Positions 53,831 through 63,991 of a stretch of DNA of 64,000 bases are shown in pieces. The translations under genes and the position numbers were made by a program. The DNA is taken from assembly GCA_964017235.1 (NCBI GenBank), contig OZ024936.1:44381028-44445027 (forward strand), written 5' to 3'. The notes beneath the pieces are model-generated. The model saw only the letters and a list, made by a program, of their open reading frames with translations, was not told the DNA's origin and did no database searches. Within the stretch, counting starts at the first letter, position 1; every line of letters begins with the position of its first letter. This DNA is from Sabellastarte sp. h YS-2021. Taxonomy: Eukaryota > Annelida > Polychaeta > Sabellida > Sabellidae.

Positions 53831-54989
53831 GAGTGTTCAGTTTCTCCATCTTATAGCAAAGCCAGTCGTCAGCTGGTAACTCTACTGAAACTTTGCCTGA
53901 GCGACGAGGATGCTTTCCTTTCCAAGGGTTGTCAGAACGGTTGTCTGCATCACTGGCTGAAGCTTCAAAATCTGGTATGTGAGACCAGCCAAGAAAGGAT
54001 CGGACCGACCGGACCGTTTCTCTGTAGTTCATTTCCTCGTTTTTCTCATTGATTTCAGTATCTGAAAGTTCACCTTCCTCACCAGATTCCTTATCTGACC
54101 GGTCCGGAAGGGGTTCCCCGTCTGACAGAGCCGGATCCGGCTGAGCAAAACTATCCTGTGTAAAGGAAGCAGAAGTACTGGTATACTGTGGACCGGTGAT
54201 GACCGGTTGAGAGGCGGACCCTAGGGAGGAGACACTGGTGACAGCAGGCACAGTTTCCTCCGGTTCACCAAGAACTTGTAAACCCGGACCGGGTACCACT
54301 GTCTTGGGAGGAATAGGGTCCCTAGCAATCTGACTTGCAGAACCGGCAGCAGCGGCCGGTTTGATAGACTTCTTGTGTTTTGATTTTCCTCTCTGTTTTT
54401 TAACAGAAGAAGCAGAATCCTCTACGTCCTGACCCGGAGGCCTCACCGGACCGGTGGCTCTAGGGTCAGGAGAGGGATTGATAAAGGGCGTGTCAGAGAT
54501 AGGGGCTTGACCCGTTGAAACAGGCATCTTTGGAGTAGAAAATATGTTGGTTCTAGTAAGGAGAGCCTCAAAACGGGCGAATTTTTCCTCCAACTGATTG
54601 TTCAATAATTCAAAATCCTGACGGGAGACAAAGTCTCCAGTACTTGTCTGGGCAGAAACCGGGAAAGCACCGGCAACAAGCCGTTCCTGCGCATGCGCAG
54701 TGTCCGGAGACATCTCAAGTTCATCCTGTTCCTCCACCGGACCCACAACCGTAACTTTACTGGGAGAAATCAAAATCCCTGCTTTTTTGTCTTTTCGGAT
54801 TTGATATTGTGGGGTTGCTAGCATACCTTTCTGGGAGTCAGACAACGCATCACACAATTCACAGTCCTGACCTTTGACACAAGGGTCATCTCCCACCTTT
54901 TTGTCCCTACAGCGGGCACACTTTTTATGAAGGTCAAACCCCGCCATAACATGGCCACAACTACCACGCCTCTGTCCTGGTGATGCCAT
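53598..54989 (-). CDS. DIRS Gag-like protein, N-terminal part (frameshifted)
   Basis: I place the start at MASPGQRRGS (54989) because copy 1 has the equivalent MASPGDKKG start; the frame is open a further 14 codons upstream. Cysteines C11, C24/C27, C37 and C43/C46 suggest a small metal-binding N-terminus. A long acidic, Pro/Ser-rich middle follows, then DDWLCYKMEKLNTRVAEAF near 53830. Comparison with copy 1 shows the correct continuation in another frame from about 53815. The net length difference between copies there is 5 nt, so this ORF's last ~75 codons are out of frame. The protein would bind and package the element RNA. Confidence 0.7.
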   Translation of the reverse strand: MASPGQRRGSCGHVMAGFDLHKKCARCRDKKVGDDPCVKGQDCELCDALSDSQKGMLATPQYQIRKDKKAGILISPSKVTVVGPVEEQDELEMSPDTAHAQERLVAGAFPVSAQTSTGDFVSRQDFELLNNQLEEKFARFEALLTRTNIFSTPKMPVSTGQAPISDTPFINPSPDPRATGPVRPPGQDVEDSASSVKKQRGKSKHKKSIKPAAAAGSASQIARDPIPPKTVVPGPGLQVLGEPEETVPAVTSVSSLGSASQPVITGPQYTSTSASFTQDSFAQPDPALSDGEPLPDRSDKESGEEGELSDTEINEKNEEMNYRETVRSVRSFLGWSHIPDFEASASDADNRSDNPWKGKHPRRSGKVSVELPADDWLCYKMEKLNTRVAEAFSFPRSRRSETRPVCQNTQKPGKVVYTVTTQTGYKSKTWAYNLWLVGFRSTPELSILPYCQDFLISIFRTSI

Positions 54990-55102
54990 GATAAATATAT
55001 TTTGCAATATCCAAAGCTTTCCTTCTAACACGTTTGCAAAGAAACAATATAATTTAAAGTTTATTTTACTGAGATTTATCCGCTAAAACACTATGGCGCC
55101 AA

Positions 55103-55301
55103 ACAAAAAGAGGAAGTACGCATGCGCGCGCACGCGCAGTAGGGGAGCTGGGTGCAGTCACGACACCTGGTGAATGAGGAGTACACTACCGGTCCCGGTC
55201 AGAGCCCAGCTCAGGACGTTTTTGTCTAACGTTTGGCGGGACCGGCTGCGCGCCGGACAAATGCACTGGTCCACTAGGTAAGATATATTAACGCAATAAA
55301 A
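55103..55301 (-). repeat. DIRS 5' inverted terminal repeat
   Basis: Inverse partner of 49029-49212, plus an outermost ttaacgcaataaaa that is particular to this end. It contains a CpG-rich stretch (gcatgcgcgcgcacgcgcag) and lies upstream of the Gag start at 54989, so it probably holds the promoter; no core promoter motif is certain. Confidence 0.92.
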
Positions 55302-56640
55302 AACATATTTAAGGAAAAAAGTCTAATTGCAATAGTTTTGGAGTTACAATGGCTTTACTCAACAGTCAGAATTTCAAAGTAGCTATTACTCAGCTATCCA
55401 AGGTGCAAGAGGGCTGAAACTTTACTATGTGATAGCTTACCAAAAAGTAGATGGACAACATATTAGAAAAGATTTCCCTAACTCTAATACTTTTAAAGAT
55501 ATTTGACATTTACTCCTTCTGTTATTTAGCTACAAATGAGAAAATAGCTATTACTCACTTATAGCATGCAACAGAACTCTAAACTATGTACCATCTTACA
55601 GCTAAGGAAAAAGTAGCTGAACAACATATTTTAGGAAAACCCTCTAACTGCAATAGTTTTGGAGTTACAATGGCTTTACTCAACAGTCAGAATTTCAAAG
55701 TAGCTATTACTCAGCTATCCAAGGTGCAACAGGTCTGAAACTTTACTATGTGATAGCTTACCAAAAAGTAGATGGATAACATATTTGAAAAGATTTCCCT
55801 AATTTTAATACTTTTGAAGATATTTGACATTTACTCCTTTTGTTATTTAGCTACAAATGAGAAAGTAGCTTTTACTCACTTATGGCATGCAATAGAACCC
55901 CAAACTATGTACCATCTTATAGCTAAGGACAAAGTAGCTGAACAACATATTTAAGGAAAACACTCTAACTGCAATAGTTTTGGAGTTACAATGGCTTTAC
56001 TCAACAGTCAGAATTTCAAAGTAGCTATTACTTGGCTATCCAAGGTACAACAAGTCTGAAACTTTACTATGTGATAGCTTACCAAAAAGTAGATGAACAA
56101 CATATTTGAAAAGATTTCCCTAACTTTAATACTTTTGAAGATATTTGACATTTACTTCTTTTGTTATTTAGCTACAAATGAGAAAATAGCTATTACTCAC
56201 TTATGGCATGTAACAGAACTCCAAACTATGTACCATCTTATAGCTAAGGACAAAGTAGCTGAACAACATATTTTAGGAAAACACTCTAACTGCAATGGTT
56301 TTTGGAGTTACAATGGCTTTACTCAACAGTCAGAATTTCAAAGTAGCTATTACTCAGCTATCCAAGGTGCAACAGGTCTGAAACTTTACTATGTGATAGC
56401 TTACCAAAAAGTAGATGAACAACATATTTGAAAAGATTTCTGTAACTCTAATACTTTTGAAGATATTTGACATTTACTCATGTCGTTATTTAGCTACAAA
56501 TGAGAAAATAGCTATTACTCACTTACGGTATGCAATAGAACCCCAAACTATGTACCATCTTATAGCTAAGGACAAAGTAGCTGAACAACATATTTCAAGA
56601 AAAAGTTGTATCTGCAATAGTTTTTGAGTTATGAGCCCTT
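55302..56640 (+). repeat. ~321-bp tandem array, right part
   Basis: It continues the unit interrupted at 48990. The atttgaaaagatttccctaa block recurs at 55785 and 56105 (321 bp), with a variant at 56427. The last unit fades near 56640 into the hairpin-ended segment copy B. Reading ORFs of 60-112 codons within units follow the repeat and are not genes. Confidence 0.9.
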
Positions 56641-56663
56641 TACTCCAAGTAGCTATGATTGCT

Positions 56664-56887
56664 ATTACTCACTTATCTTTAGGCCTAAGTCCATAAAACC
56701 AAAAAAATTTTCAAGGGCATGAAAATTCATTGGGACTATTAATTTACAAAAAATCTGTAGCTGCAGTAGTTTTGGAGAAATCTGCGTGACTAACTAACGC
56801 ACGCACACACGCACGCACGCACGAACGAACACACAGGCATCATTTCATAATCTCCCTCCCGGGCTAAAGCCCGGCGGGAGATAAAAA
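56664..56887 (+). mobile_element. Hairpin-ended segment, copy B
   Basis: Direct repeat of 45018-45226 with few differences. The GC-rich stem-loop at 56852-56880 (CTCCC...CGGGAG) is better paired than in copy A (agcccgg in place of agcctgg). A GCAC/CGAA microsatellite lies at about 56797-56832. It ends at gggagat, followed by unique intron sequence, so this is probably the genuine right end of the array-bearing element in the intron. Confidence 0.6.
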
Positions 56888-57128
56888 AATGATGTGAACC
56901 CACCTCAAAGCAATGAACTTTTTTTAAAATCCTAATTGTGTGAAACTTCTTTCAAATTTCCCTGAGTTAAAGTTTTAGAGGCAACATCAATGAAATTGCC
57001 TTAAATTAACTTTTTTTAACTTTAAGGATTCTGATTATACTTTTACTTTTTTCATTAATTTTGACGACTATAATCCTGATATTCAATTTAAAAACAGGTT
57101 TATTATTATAATAGGAAAGTTCCTCTAC

Positions 57129-57251
57129 CTGAAGAGAAGAGCACCTGTACTGGCTCCCCGACTTGTATCCAGGAAGGAACCGGAGTCTCTCCCAGTCTGT
57201 TCAAGTCTGCGCGACTGCCGAATGAATACATGGAGGAAGTGTCCTCATTGT
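57129..57251 (-). CDS. KIF13B: KIF13B-like, exon before the CAP-Gly domain
   Basis: 123 bp between acceptor gtttttcag and donor TCAG|gtagag. It encodes NEDTSSMYSFGSRADLNRLG and ETPVPSWIQVGEPVQVLFSS. The PxWxxVGExV segment is the usual lead-in to the CAP-Gly domain of KIF13B-type kinesins. The aspartate codon at its start is completed from the previous exon (EES-D-NEDT), and phases match at both junctions. Confidence 0.92.
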
Positions 57252-58653
57252 CTGAAAAACAAGTGGTCACAACTTGTTTTAAAATACATGCAGATCAGTC
57301 AGTGAAGTGTTGTCTTAATATTGATCTCAAACTCGAATTTGATGTTGCATATCGATAAATATTGAATCATTGTTCCATGCCAAAAAAATGCATAGTTTTA
57401 CAGCCATCAGTGCCTCTTGTATCAGGAAGAACGTAAGATATTTAAGAAAGATCACTGTTTAACACAAGAAAGATCTTTAAGTAAATCTTCCAATATACAA
57501 ATACTAGTGGTCGGACCAGTTCTGAAAATTAAAACCGGTTTCCGGGGCTTTGAAACCGAACAAAATCCGGGATTTCGAAAGTGTGCAGAGATATGGTAAA
57601 AAATTTTACGCGAGCGTACATGAGCAATATTCCCAATAGGAAACATGGATTCGCAAGATATTTTGAAGTTTGTAAACTTCATTTACCATAATATAAAGTA
57701 AAAATGTAAGAAGTTTCCTCAAATATATACGTTCTTTATTGTTCTGACGAAGTATTAACCAGCAGAAAGCCTAATATAATGACATTTTCAATTACCGGTA
57801 CTTAAATATTCTTTGCGGATTTCGTCATTTCTACCTAAACGAAACGAACTGCGGTATACCGGTTTACCGTTCACACCACTAACAAATACTGATTACAAAA
57901 ACTGTAGTTGTAAAACAATAGTGATGGGAACGGTAAACCGATATACTGCATTTTGTTTACGTAGAAATGACGAAATCTACCATAAATATTAAAAACTGAT
58001 TGAAAATGTCATTATTGTAGACTCTCTTATGTTTAAAACTTTGTCAGAGCAATAGAGCAAATATAAACTGGAGTAAATAATCTGGGAAACTGAAAAGTTC
58101 TGTTCAATATCGCCAAAATAGATATTGACAAACTTAACAACCACTGACCGAGGACGCTGATACCATTTTAAATTACTAATATTTCAGCAAAACTTATACA
58201 CAGCATTCTAAAAGAAATAAAATACTAATATCTGCCTTCACTAACTTCTTAATTGTAGCTTCAGAATGTGATTTAGGGTGGGCCCACATAGTACTGAAGC
58301 TGTCTAATTCATAAGCCCTGTGGGTTTTTCCCCAAAACGCTATCTCACATCAAGAATTTGGAACAATGAACTTCTGAAGGCACTTCCAACTGTACCTCAA
58401 TACATGTAATTTACACCCAGGGGATATGCTGGAAACTACTGAGAAATGAACTAATATACTTTCTCTACTCAGTTCCTAAAGTTGGAACTATACTAATTGT
58501 AATTTCTTTCTTATGAACTCGACTACCTGTAACAGGGGTTGCACAACTTTAATTGGTAAAATTAAAATGGTGTTAGGTTGGTAACCCTTGTAATTTATAC
58601 AACGTTTATAACTATGAGTACAATACAATATTTTTCAATGTTAAAATACCTAC
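57252..58653 (-). other. Kinesin intron, 1.4 kb
   Basis: GT-AG bounded. Its main content is the imperfect inverted repeat at 57770-58015, listed separately. The piece at 57500-57680 has ORFs on both strands without coding character. The rest is AT-rich and unremarkable. Confidence 0.75.
57770..58015. repeat. Long imperfect inverted repeat (fold-back) in intron
   Basis: The left arm (about 57770-57882: taatgacattttcaatta ... atttcgtcatttctac ... cggtttaccgttc) is the inverse of the right arm (about 57925-58015: gaacggtaaaccgatat ... gtagaaatgacgaaat ... gattgaaaatgtcatta). The arms are about 95-110 bp with an estimated 80% match and a ~40-bp spacer. It is either a fold-back MITE or an RNA hairpin in the intron. 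Confidence 0.75.
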
Positions 58654-60019
58654 CAGACTCTTCCTCATGACTATTGTGTTCTTGGTCTAGTGCCAACATT
58701 TCCGGTGGCATGGACATTGGCCTGTATGTGGCCTTCATAGGAGAAACTCCTCCTTTGGTTTTCCCTTCTACTGTTTTATTGCCCTTCTTCACAACCAGAG
58801 GCCTCGAAACATCGATTGACCCTCCCTTACGAAGCTTGACCTCGGAAGAAGAAGGGGAAGAGCTGACTAGACTGTCTTCCGGGATTGTGCTGTTCTGAAT
58901 GTCACTTGTATCCGCCCAGCTACTACGTTTCTGAGCATCACGACCTTTGCTATTTCGTAACTTCACTGGTGCAGATGCATTATTGGTAGTTTCTTGCTTT
59001 TCTTTTGTCGAAACTTGCCTTTGTTCATGGTTACTGCTGTCTTTCTCTGTCTTTTTGTCAGTAAAGCTGGAGTTAAGCTCACCATTGATTGCACCCTCTG
59101 TGGCAGACCTTTCATTCTGCACTTGGTGACCTCCAGTATTGGGGGCGGGACTAGCAAAGGTGTCATTCAGACCCTCGTCTAAACGTTCCAGTTCATCTAA
59201 CACATTTTCACTATAGATGTCACAGGAGACATTATGCTTGCTATGTACAGTGTCTTGATCTGCAGGATCTCCAGTCTCTGGCTTACTCTCAGTGGAATGT
59301 ATCGTGCCCTCTGCTGTAGTATCATCCAACTGGCTGGTGTCTTCTGGAGGTAAGGAGTCTGACTGTTTGTGTTCTTCTTGTGGGGAGAGTGGGTGGAGTG
59401 GGGTTCCTAGGTTACTCGGACACTTAGTATCCATCAATAAAGCAGGTGTGGTCAGTTTGATATCTGCCAGTAAGTCCATTCTTTTCACCTCACTTTCACT
59501 ATTACTGTCATTGTCTTCCTCAACTACTACATTAACATCTGCTAGCTCCGCCTTCTCTGTGCTTTGCACTTGTCTATCACTGAATTCTGCCTTCTCAATA
59601 TTCACCTGTCCATCAGGGAGTTCTGCCCTATCATTCATCAGTCCACTAAGCTCCGCCTTCTCATCATTCACATGTCCATCACTAAGCTCCTCCTTCTCAT
59701 CATTCACATGTCCATCACTAAGCTCCACCTTCCCACTCTCAACCTGTCTATCATTCTGCAAAGTGTCTCCTTTCTGGTCAGACTCCGCCCCCTTTTCCCC
59801 TTCCCTATTACCATCCTCCAGACTTCGCACACTCGCAGAGTCCTCCGAGGACAGGGTCTGTATAGACACAGCCTGAGAGCCATAGCCGCTAGAAGTGACA
59901 CTTGCACTGGAGGGTTTGGTGGGAGCAGCGGCATCGGTCAGACTGTCTCCAGTAGAGGAGTGAGGTAGCTCTGTAGTCTGAGCCTTCTTCTCCTTGTCAG
60001 TCTCCTCAGCCTGGTAACT
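58654..60019 (-). CDS. KIF13B: KIF13B-like, long tail exon with repeats
   Basis: 1,366 bp from acceptor ttttcag to donor TCTG|gtaggt. It encodes the disordered tail that precedes the CAP-Gly exons: SYQAEETDKEKKAQTTEL, SSASVTSSGYGSQAVSIQ, TLSSEDSASVRSLEDG, and later SRPLVVKKGNKTVEG and YRPMSMPPEMLALDQEH. The SGYGSQAVS...LSSEDS motif is characteristic of KIF13 tails and is the strongest assignment evidence after CAP-Gly. A 12-residue repeat (ELSDGHVNDEKA type) occupies about 59540-59745. The protein is Ser/Glu/Lys-rich and probably a phosphorylation and adaptor region. The upstream exons are outside the window. Confidence 0.9.
59540..59745 (-). repeat. 36-bp coding minisatellite within the kinesin exon
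   Basis: About five to six copies of a 36-bp unit encode variants of ELSDGHVNDEKA. The most similar pair is adjacent (aagctcctccttctcatcat / aagctccgccttctcatcat on the plus strand). Each unit is a multiple of 3, so copy-number changes keep the frame. Confidence 0.8.
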
Positions 60020-60715
60020 CTGAAAAACAGGTCAGAAATTGCTGGAGTAACAAATGTTAATGATGCAACTGGTAAAACCAGTACTCTGCTTTCCATTTGG
60101 TTGTGGCAGAAACAACAGACCATACAAAGAATATTTAATAATCAGTTAATAATAGTATAAAAATGTTATTATTTTAGATTTCTGATGACAGAAACTAAAA
60201 AAAACTAGAGGATCGCTCGCAAAAAAAAAAGATAATGTTTTTGCATAGCAAAAACAAAGCGTCCCGAAAAGGATATAAAGGTGAGTGCTAAAGTATTAAG
60301 AAAATGCTTCGTTTCTAGCCTTATACTGTTGTGGCAACCAAAGTCAGCGCAGTCTGCTCTATCTAGCACGGTTTTCAAGATATAAGCATTTTTGTGTTTT
60401 GCAAAAAATTAAAAAATAAAAAATGTCCGCTATATTTGGCGAGACAAAAATATTTTGAAAATTGGCATGGCTACTCTGCAGAGATACCCAGCAGGTCCAA
60501 AATTTTGTTGAGTTCACTCCATATAGCACGGTTTTCGAGATATAAGCATTTTTGTGTTTTGCAAAAACTTTGAAAATTCAAAATGGCCACCATTTTTGGG
60601 GAGACAAAAATTTTTGTCAAGACCACTGCCGTGGTGTGTATCTCCCGCCGTGCATTAAAGCAGAAGAAATAGCTTTTCCGAGATATTCACAATTTTTCAT
60701 TTTCGTGTGTGAAAG

Positions 60716-62840
60716 GTCTTCCAAAAGTAGGTGAATGAGTTATTTGAGAAAAATTGGCTATCTGCAATACTATTAAGAGATAATTCACATTTACTCATTT
60801 TGAGTAGGTGAATAATTATCTATGGGTCTGAAACTTCACCAAGTGAAAGCTCTCCCAAAAGTAGGTGAATGAGTTATTTGAGAAAAATTGGCTATCTGCA
60901 CTACTTTTAGAGATAATTCGCATTTACTCATTTTGAGTAGACGAGTAATTAGCTATGGGTCTGAAACTTCACCAAGTGAAAGCTCTCCCAAAAGTAGGTG
61001 AATGAGTTATTTGAGAAAAATTGGCTATCTGCAATACTTTTACAGATAATTCGCATTTACTCATTTTGAGTAGGTGAGTAATTAGCTATGGGTCTGAAAC
61101 TTCACCAAGTGAAAGCTCTCCCAAAAGTAGGTGAATGATTAATTTGAGAAAAACTGGCTATCTGCAATACTTTTAGAGACAATTCGCATTTACTCATTTT
61201 GAGTAGGTGAGTAATTAGCTTTGGGTCTGAAACTTCACCAAGTGAAAGCTCTCCCAAAAGTAGGTGAATGAGTTATTTGAGAAAAATTGGCTATCTGCAA
61301 TACTTTTAGAGATAATTCGCATTTACTCATTTTGAGTAGGTGAGTAATTAGCTATGGGTCTGAAACTTCACCAAGTGAAAGCTCTCCCAAAAGTAGGTGA
61401 ATGAGTTATTTGAGAAAAATTGGCTATCTGCAATACTTTTAGAGATAATTCACATTTACTCATTTTGAGTAGGTGAGTAATTAGCTATGGGTCTGAAACT
61501 TCACCAAGTGAAAGCTCTCCCAAAAGTAGGTGAATGATTAATTTGAGAAAAATTGGCTATCTACAATACTTTTAGAGATAATTCGCATTTACTCATTTTG
61601 AGTAGGTGAGTAATTAGCTATGGGTCTGAAACTTCACCAAGTGAAAGCTCTCCCAAAAGTAGGTGAATAAGTTATTTGAGAAAAATTGGCTATCTGCAAT
61701 ACTTTTAGAGATAATTCGCATTTACTCATTTTGAGTAGGTGAGTAATTGGCTATGGGTCTGAAACTTCACAGAGTGAAAGCTCTCCCAAAAGTAGGTGAA
61801 TGAGTTATTTGAGAAAAATTGGCTATCTGCAATACTTTTAGAGATAATTCGCATTTACTCATTTTGAGTAGGTGAGTAATTAGCTATGGGTCTGAAACTT
61901 CACAGAGTGAAAGCTCTCCCAAAAGTAGGTGAATGAGTTATTTGAGAAAAATTGGCTATCTGCAATACTTTTAGAGATAATTCACATTTACTCATTTTGA
62001 GTAGGTGAGTAATTAGCTATGGGTCTGAAACTTCACCAAGTGAAAGCTCTCCCAAAAGTAGGTGAATGAGTTATTTGAGAAAAATTGGCTATCTGCAATA
62101 CTTTTAGAGATAATTCGCATTTACTCATTTTGAGTAGGTGAGTAATTAGCTATGGGTCTGAAACTTCACCAAGTGAAAGCTCTCCCAAAAGTAGGTGAAT
62201 GATTAATTTGAGAAAAATTGGCTATCTACAATACTTTTAGAGATAATTCGCATTTACTCATTTTGAGTAGGTGAGTAATTAGCTATGGGTCTGAAACTTC
62301 ACCAAGTGAAAGCTCTCCCAAAAGTAGGTGAATAAGTTATTTGAGAAAAATTGGCTATCTGCAATACTTTTAGAGATAATTCGCATTTACTCATTTTGAG
62401 TAGGTGAGTAATTGGCTATGGGTCTGAAACTTCACAGAGTGAAAGCTCTCCCAAAAGTAGGTGAATGAGTTATTTGAGAAAAATTGGCTATCTGGTTGAT
62501 AATTCGCATTTACTCATTTTGAGTAGGTGAGTAATTAGCTATGGGTCTGAAACTTCACCAAGTGAAAGCTCTCCCAAAAGTAGGTGAATGAGTTATTTGA
62601 GAAAAATTGGCTATCTGCAATACTTTTAGAGATAATTCGCATTTACTCATTTTGAGTAGGTGAGTAATTAGCTATGGGTCTGAAACTTCACCATGTGAAA
62701 GCTCTCCCAAAAGTAGGTGAATGAGTTATTTGAGAAAAATTGGCCATCTGCAATACTTATAGAGGCAATTCGCATTTACTCTTTTTGAGTAGGTGAGCAA
62801 TTAGCTATGGGTCTGAAACTTCACCAAGTGAAAGCTCTTT
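60716..62840 (+). repeat. 133-bp tandem array, second locus (about 16 units)
   Basis: Same unit as 45229-47988. A five-unit block recurs: gattaatttgag with ctatctacaat at 61536 and again at 62201 (665 bp), together with the ataagttatt and attggctatgggtc variants. One unit near 62490 has lost about 20 bp (ctatctggttgataattcgc). Confidence 0.95.
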
Positions 62841-63620
62841 GGGATAGCTGCTCTGCAGAGATACCCTGAAGATAAAAAATTTTGTCGAAATCGCTCTATG
62901 TAGCACGGTTTTCGAAATATTAGCATTTTTGTGTTTTGCAATTTTTGTGCAAAAATTCGAAAATTCAAAATGGACGCCATTTTTGGCAAGACAAATTTTT
63001 TTTGAAAATTGGCATGGCTACTCTGCAGAGATACCCAGTGAGTCAAAAATTTCGTCGAAATCGCTCTATCTAGCAGGGTTTTTGAGATATAAGCATTTTT
63101 ATGTTTTGCAATTTTTGCGAAAAATTCGAAAATTCAAAATGGCCGCCATTTTTGGCGAGACAAAATTTTTTTGAAAATTGGCATGGCTACTCTGCAGAGA
63201 TACCCTGTGGGTCAAAAATTTCGTCGAAATCGCTCTATCTAGCAGGGTTTTCGAGATATAAGCATTTTTATGTTTTGCAATTTTTGCGAAAAATTCGAAA
63301 ATTCAAAATGACCGCCATTTTTGGCGAGAAAATTTTTTTTTCAAAATTGGGATAACTACTCTGCAGAGATACCCTGTGGGTCAAAAATTTCGTCGAAATC
63401 ACTCTATCTAGCACGGTTTTCGAGATATAAGCATTTTTGTGTTTTGCAATTTTTGCGAAAATTCAAAATGGCCGCCATTTTGGGCGAGACAAAAATTTTT
63501 TGAAAATTGGGAAAACTACTCCGCAGAGATACCCTGTGGGTCAAAAATTTCGTCAAAATCGTTCTATCTAGCACGGTTTTCGAGATATAAGCATTTTTGT
63601 GTTTTCCTTATTTGGAAAAT
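62841..63620 (+). repeat. ~170-bp tandem array (about 4.5 units)
   Basis: Units carry ctctgcagagataccctgtg, tttcgtcgaaatcgctctat, acggttttcgagatataagc and aaaatggccgccatttttgg at about 168-171-bp spacing (near 62851, 63020, 63191, 63358, 63519). Similar units at 60300-60620 precede the 133-bp array, so the 133-bp block appears inserted or amplified within an array of this type. Confidence 0.88.
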
Positions 63621-63991
63621 TCGTAATGATTAATTAATCATTAATTACTCGGCCATTTCTTGACCAATCAATGCCAAAATCTAATGATTTCCAGATTTTA
63701 ATAGAATGAATGTATTTGCCAAGTTTCAGGTGAATTGATAAAATTCCTTTCAAGTTATCATCCGGACAAGCTTCCCCATCGAAAAAAGACATTTTTGGTC
63801 ATGTGACCTCTCTGATTGGTTGAAATGTCACTGCAGCATATTCAAAAAAATTCCCCAAGGCTACTGCCTAAACCTGCCAAATTTGAAAAGAATCCGCCTA
63901 ACGGTTACAGAGTTATAAGGAAAACAAAATGCGGAGCCGGCGGAGCCGGAAGCTCTCCCATACACAAACAAGCGTCCCTTGCGGGACGCTT
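63621..63991 (+). repeat. 3' region and terminal hairpin of the array-bearing element
   Basis: Unique part following the array: taatgattaattaatcatta (itself a short palindrome at about 63624-63643), tcatgtgacctctctgattg, a gaatccgcctaacggttaca stretch, a cggagccggcggagccgg duplication, then the perfect stem AAGCGTCCC/GGGACGCTT with loop TTGC at 63969-63991. Confidence 0.6.

Larger units (their letters stand above)
48991..55301 (-). mobile_element. Structurally complete DIRS-type retrotransposon (copy 2, 6,311 bp)
   Basis: The element carries, on the minus strand, a Gag-like frame, RT/RNase H and a tyrosine recombinase. It is bounded by inverted terminal repeats and has an internal complementary region near its 3' end. 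Host sequence on both sides (gtagctgaac | aacatattt) joins to exactly the sequence of intact repeat units, so there is no target duplication and no loss. This is as expected for tyrosine-recombinase integration of a circular DNA, the mechanism proposed for DIRS-1. It differs from LTR elements in lacking integrase, and no LTRs are present. Gag carries a frameshift relative to copy 1, so autonomy is doubtful. Confidence 0.95.
44813..57128 (-). other. 12.3-kb kinesin intron filled with repeats
   Basis: The intron runs between the exons at 57129-57251 and 44723-44812. About 45018-56887 is repetitive: hairpin-ended segment, 133-bp array, 321-bp array, a complete DIRS element, more 321-bp array and a second hairpin-ended segment. 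Only the first 205 and last 240 bp are unique-looking. The DIRS genes are in the same orientation as the kinesin, so transcription of the host gene would carry the element. Confidence 0.85.

Noticed and set aside
45018-56887. Long terminal repeats of an LTR retrotransposon
   Set aside because: The ~210-bp direct repeats lack TG...CA ends, a primer-binding site and a polypurine tract. The only coding DNA between them is the DIRS element, which has its own boundaries.
59292-59876. 194-codon plus-strand ORF
   Set aside because: It is antisense to the kinesin tail exon, whose splice sites, phases and family motifs are clear; Ser/Leu-rich composition is a mirror effect.
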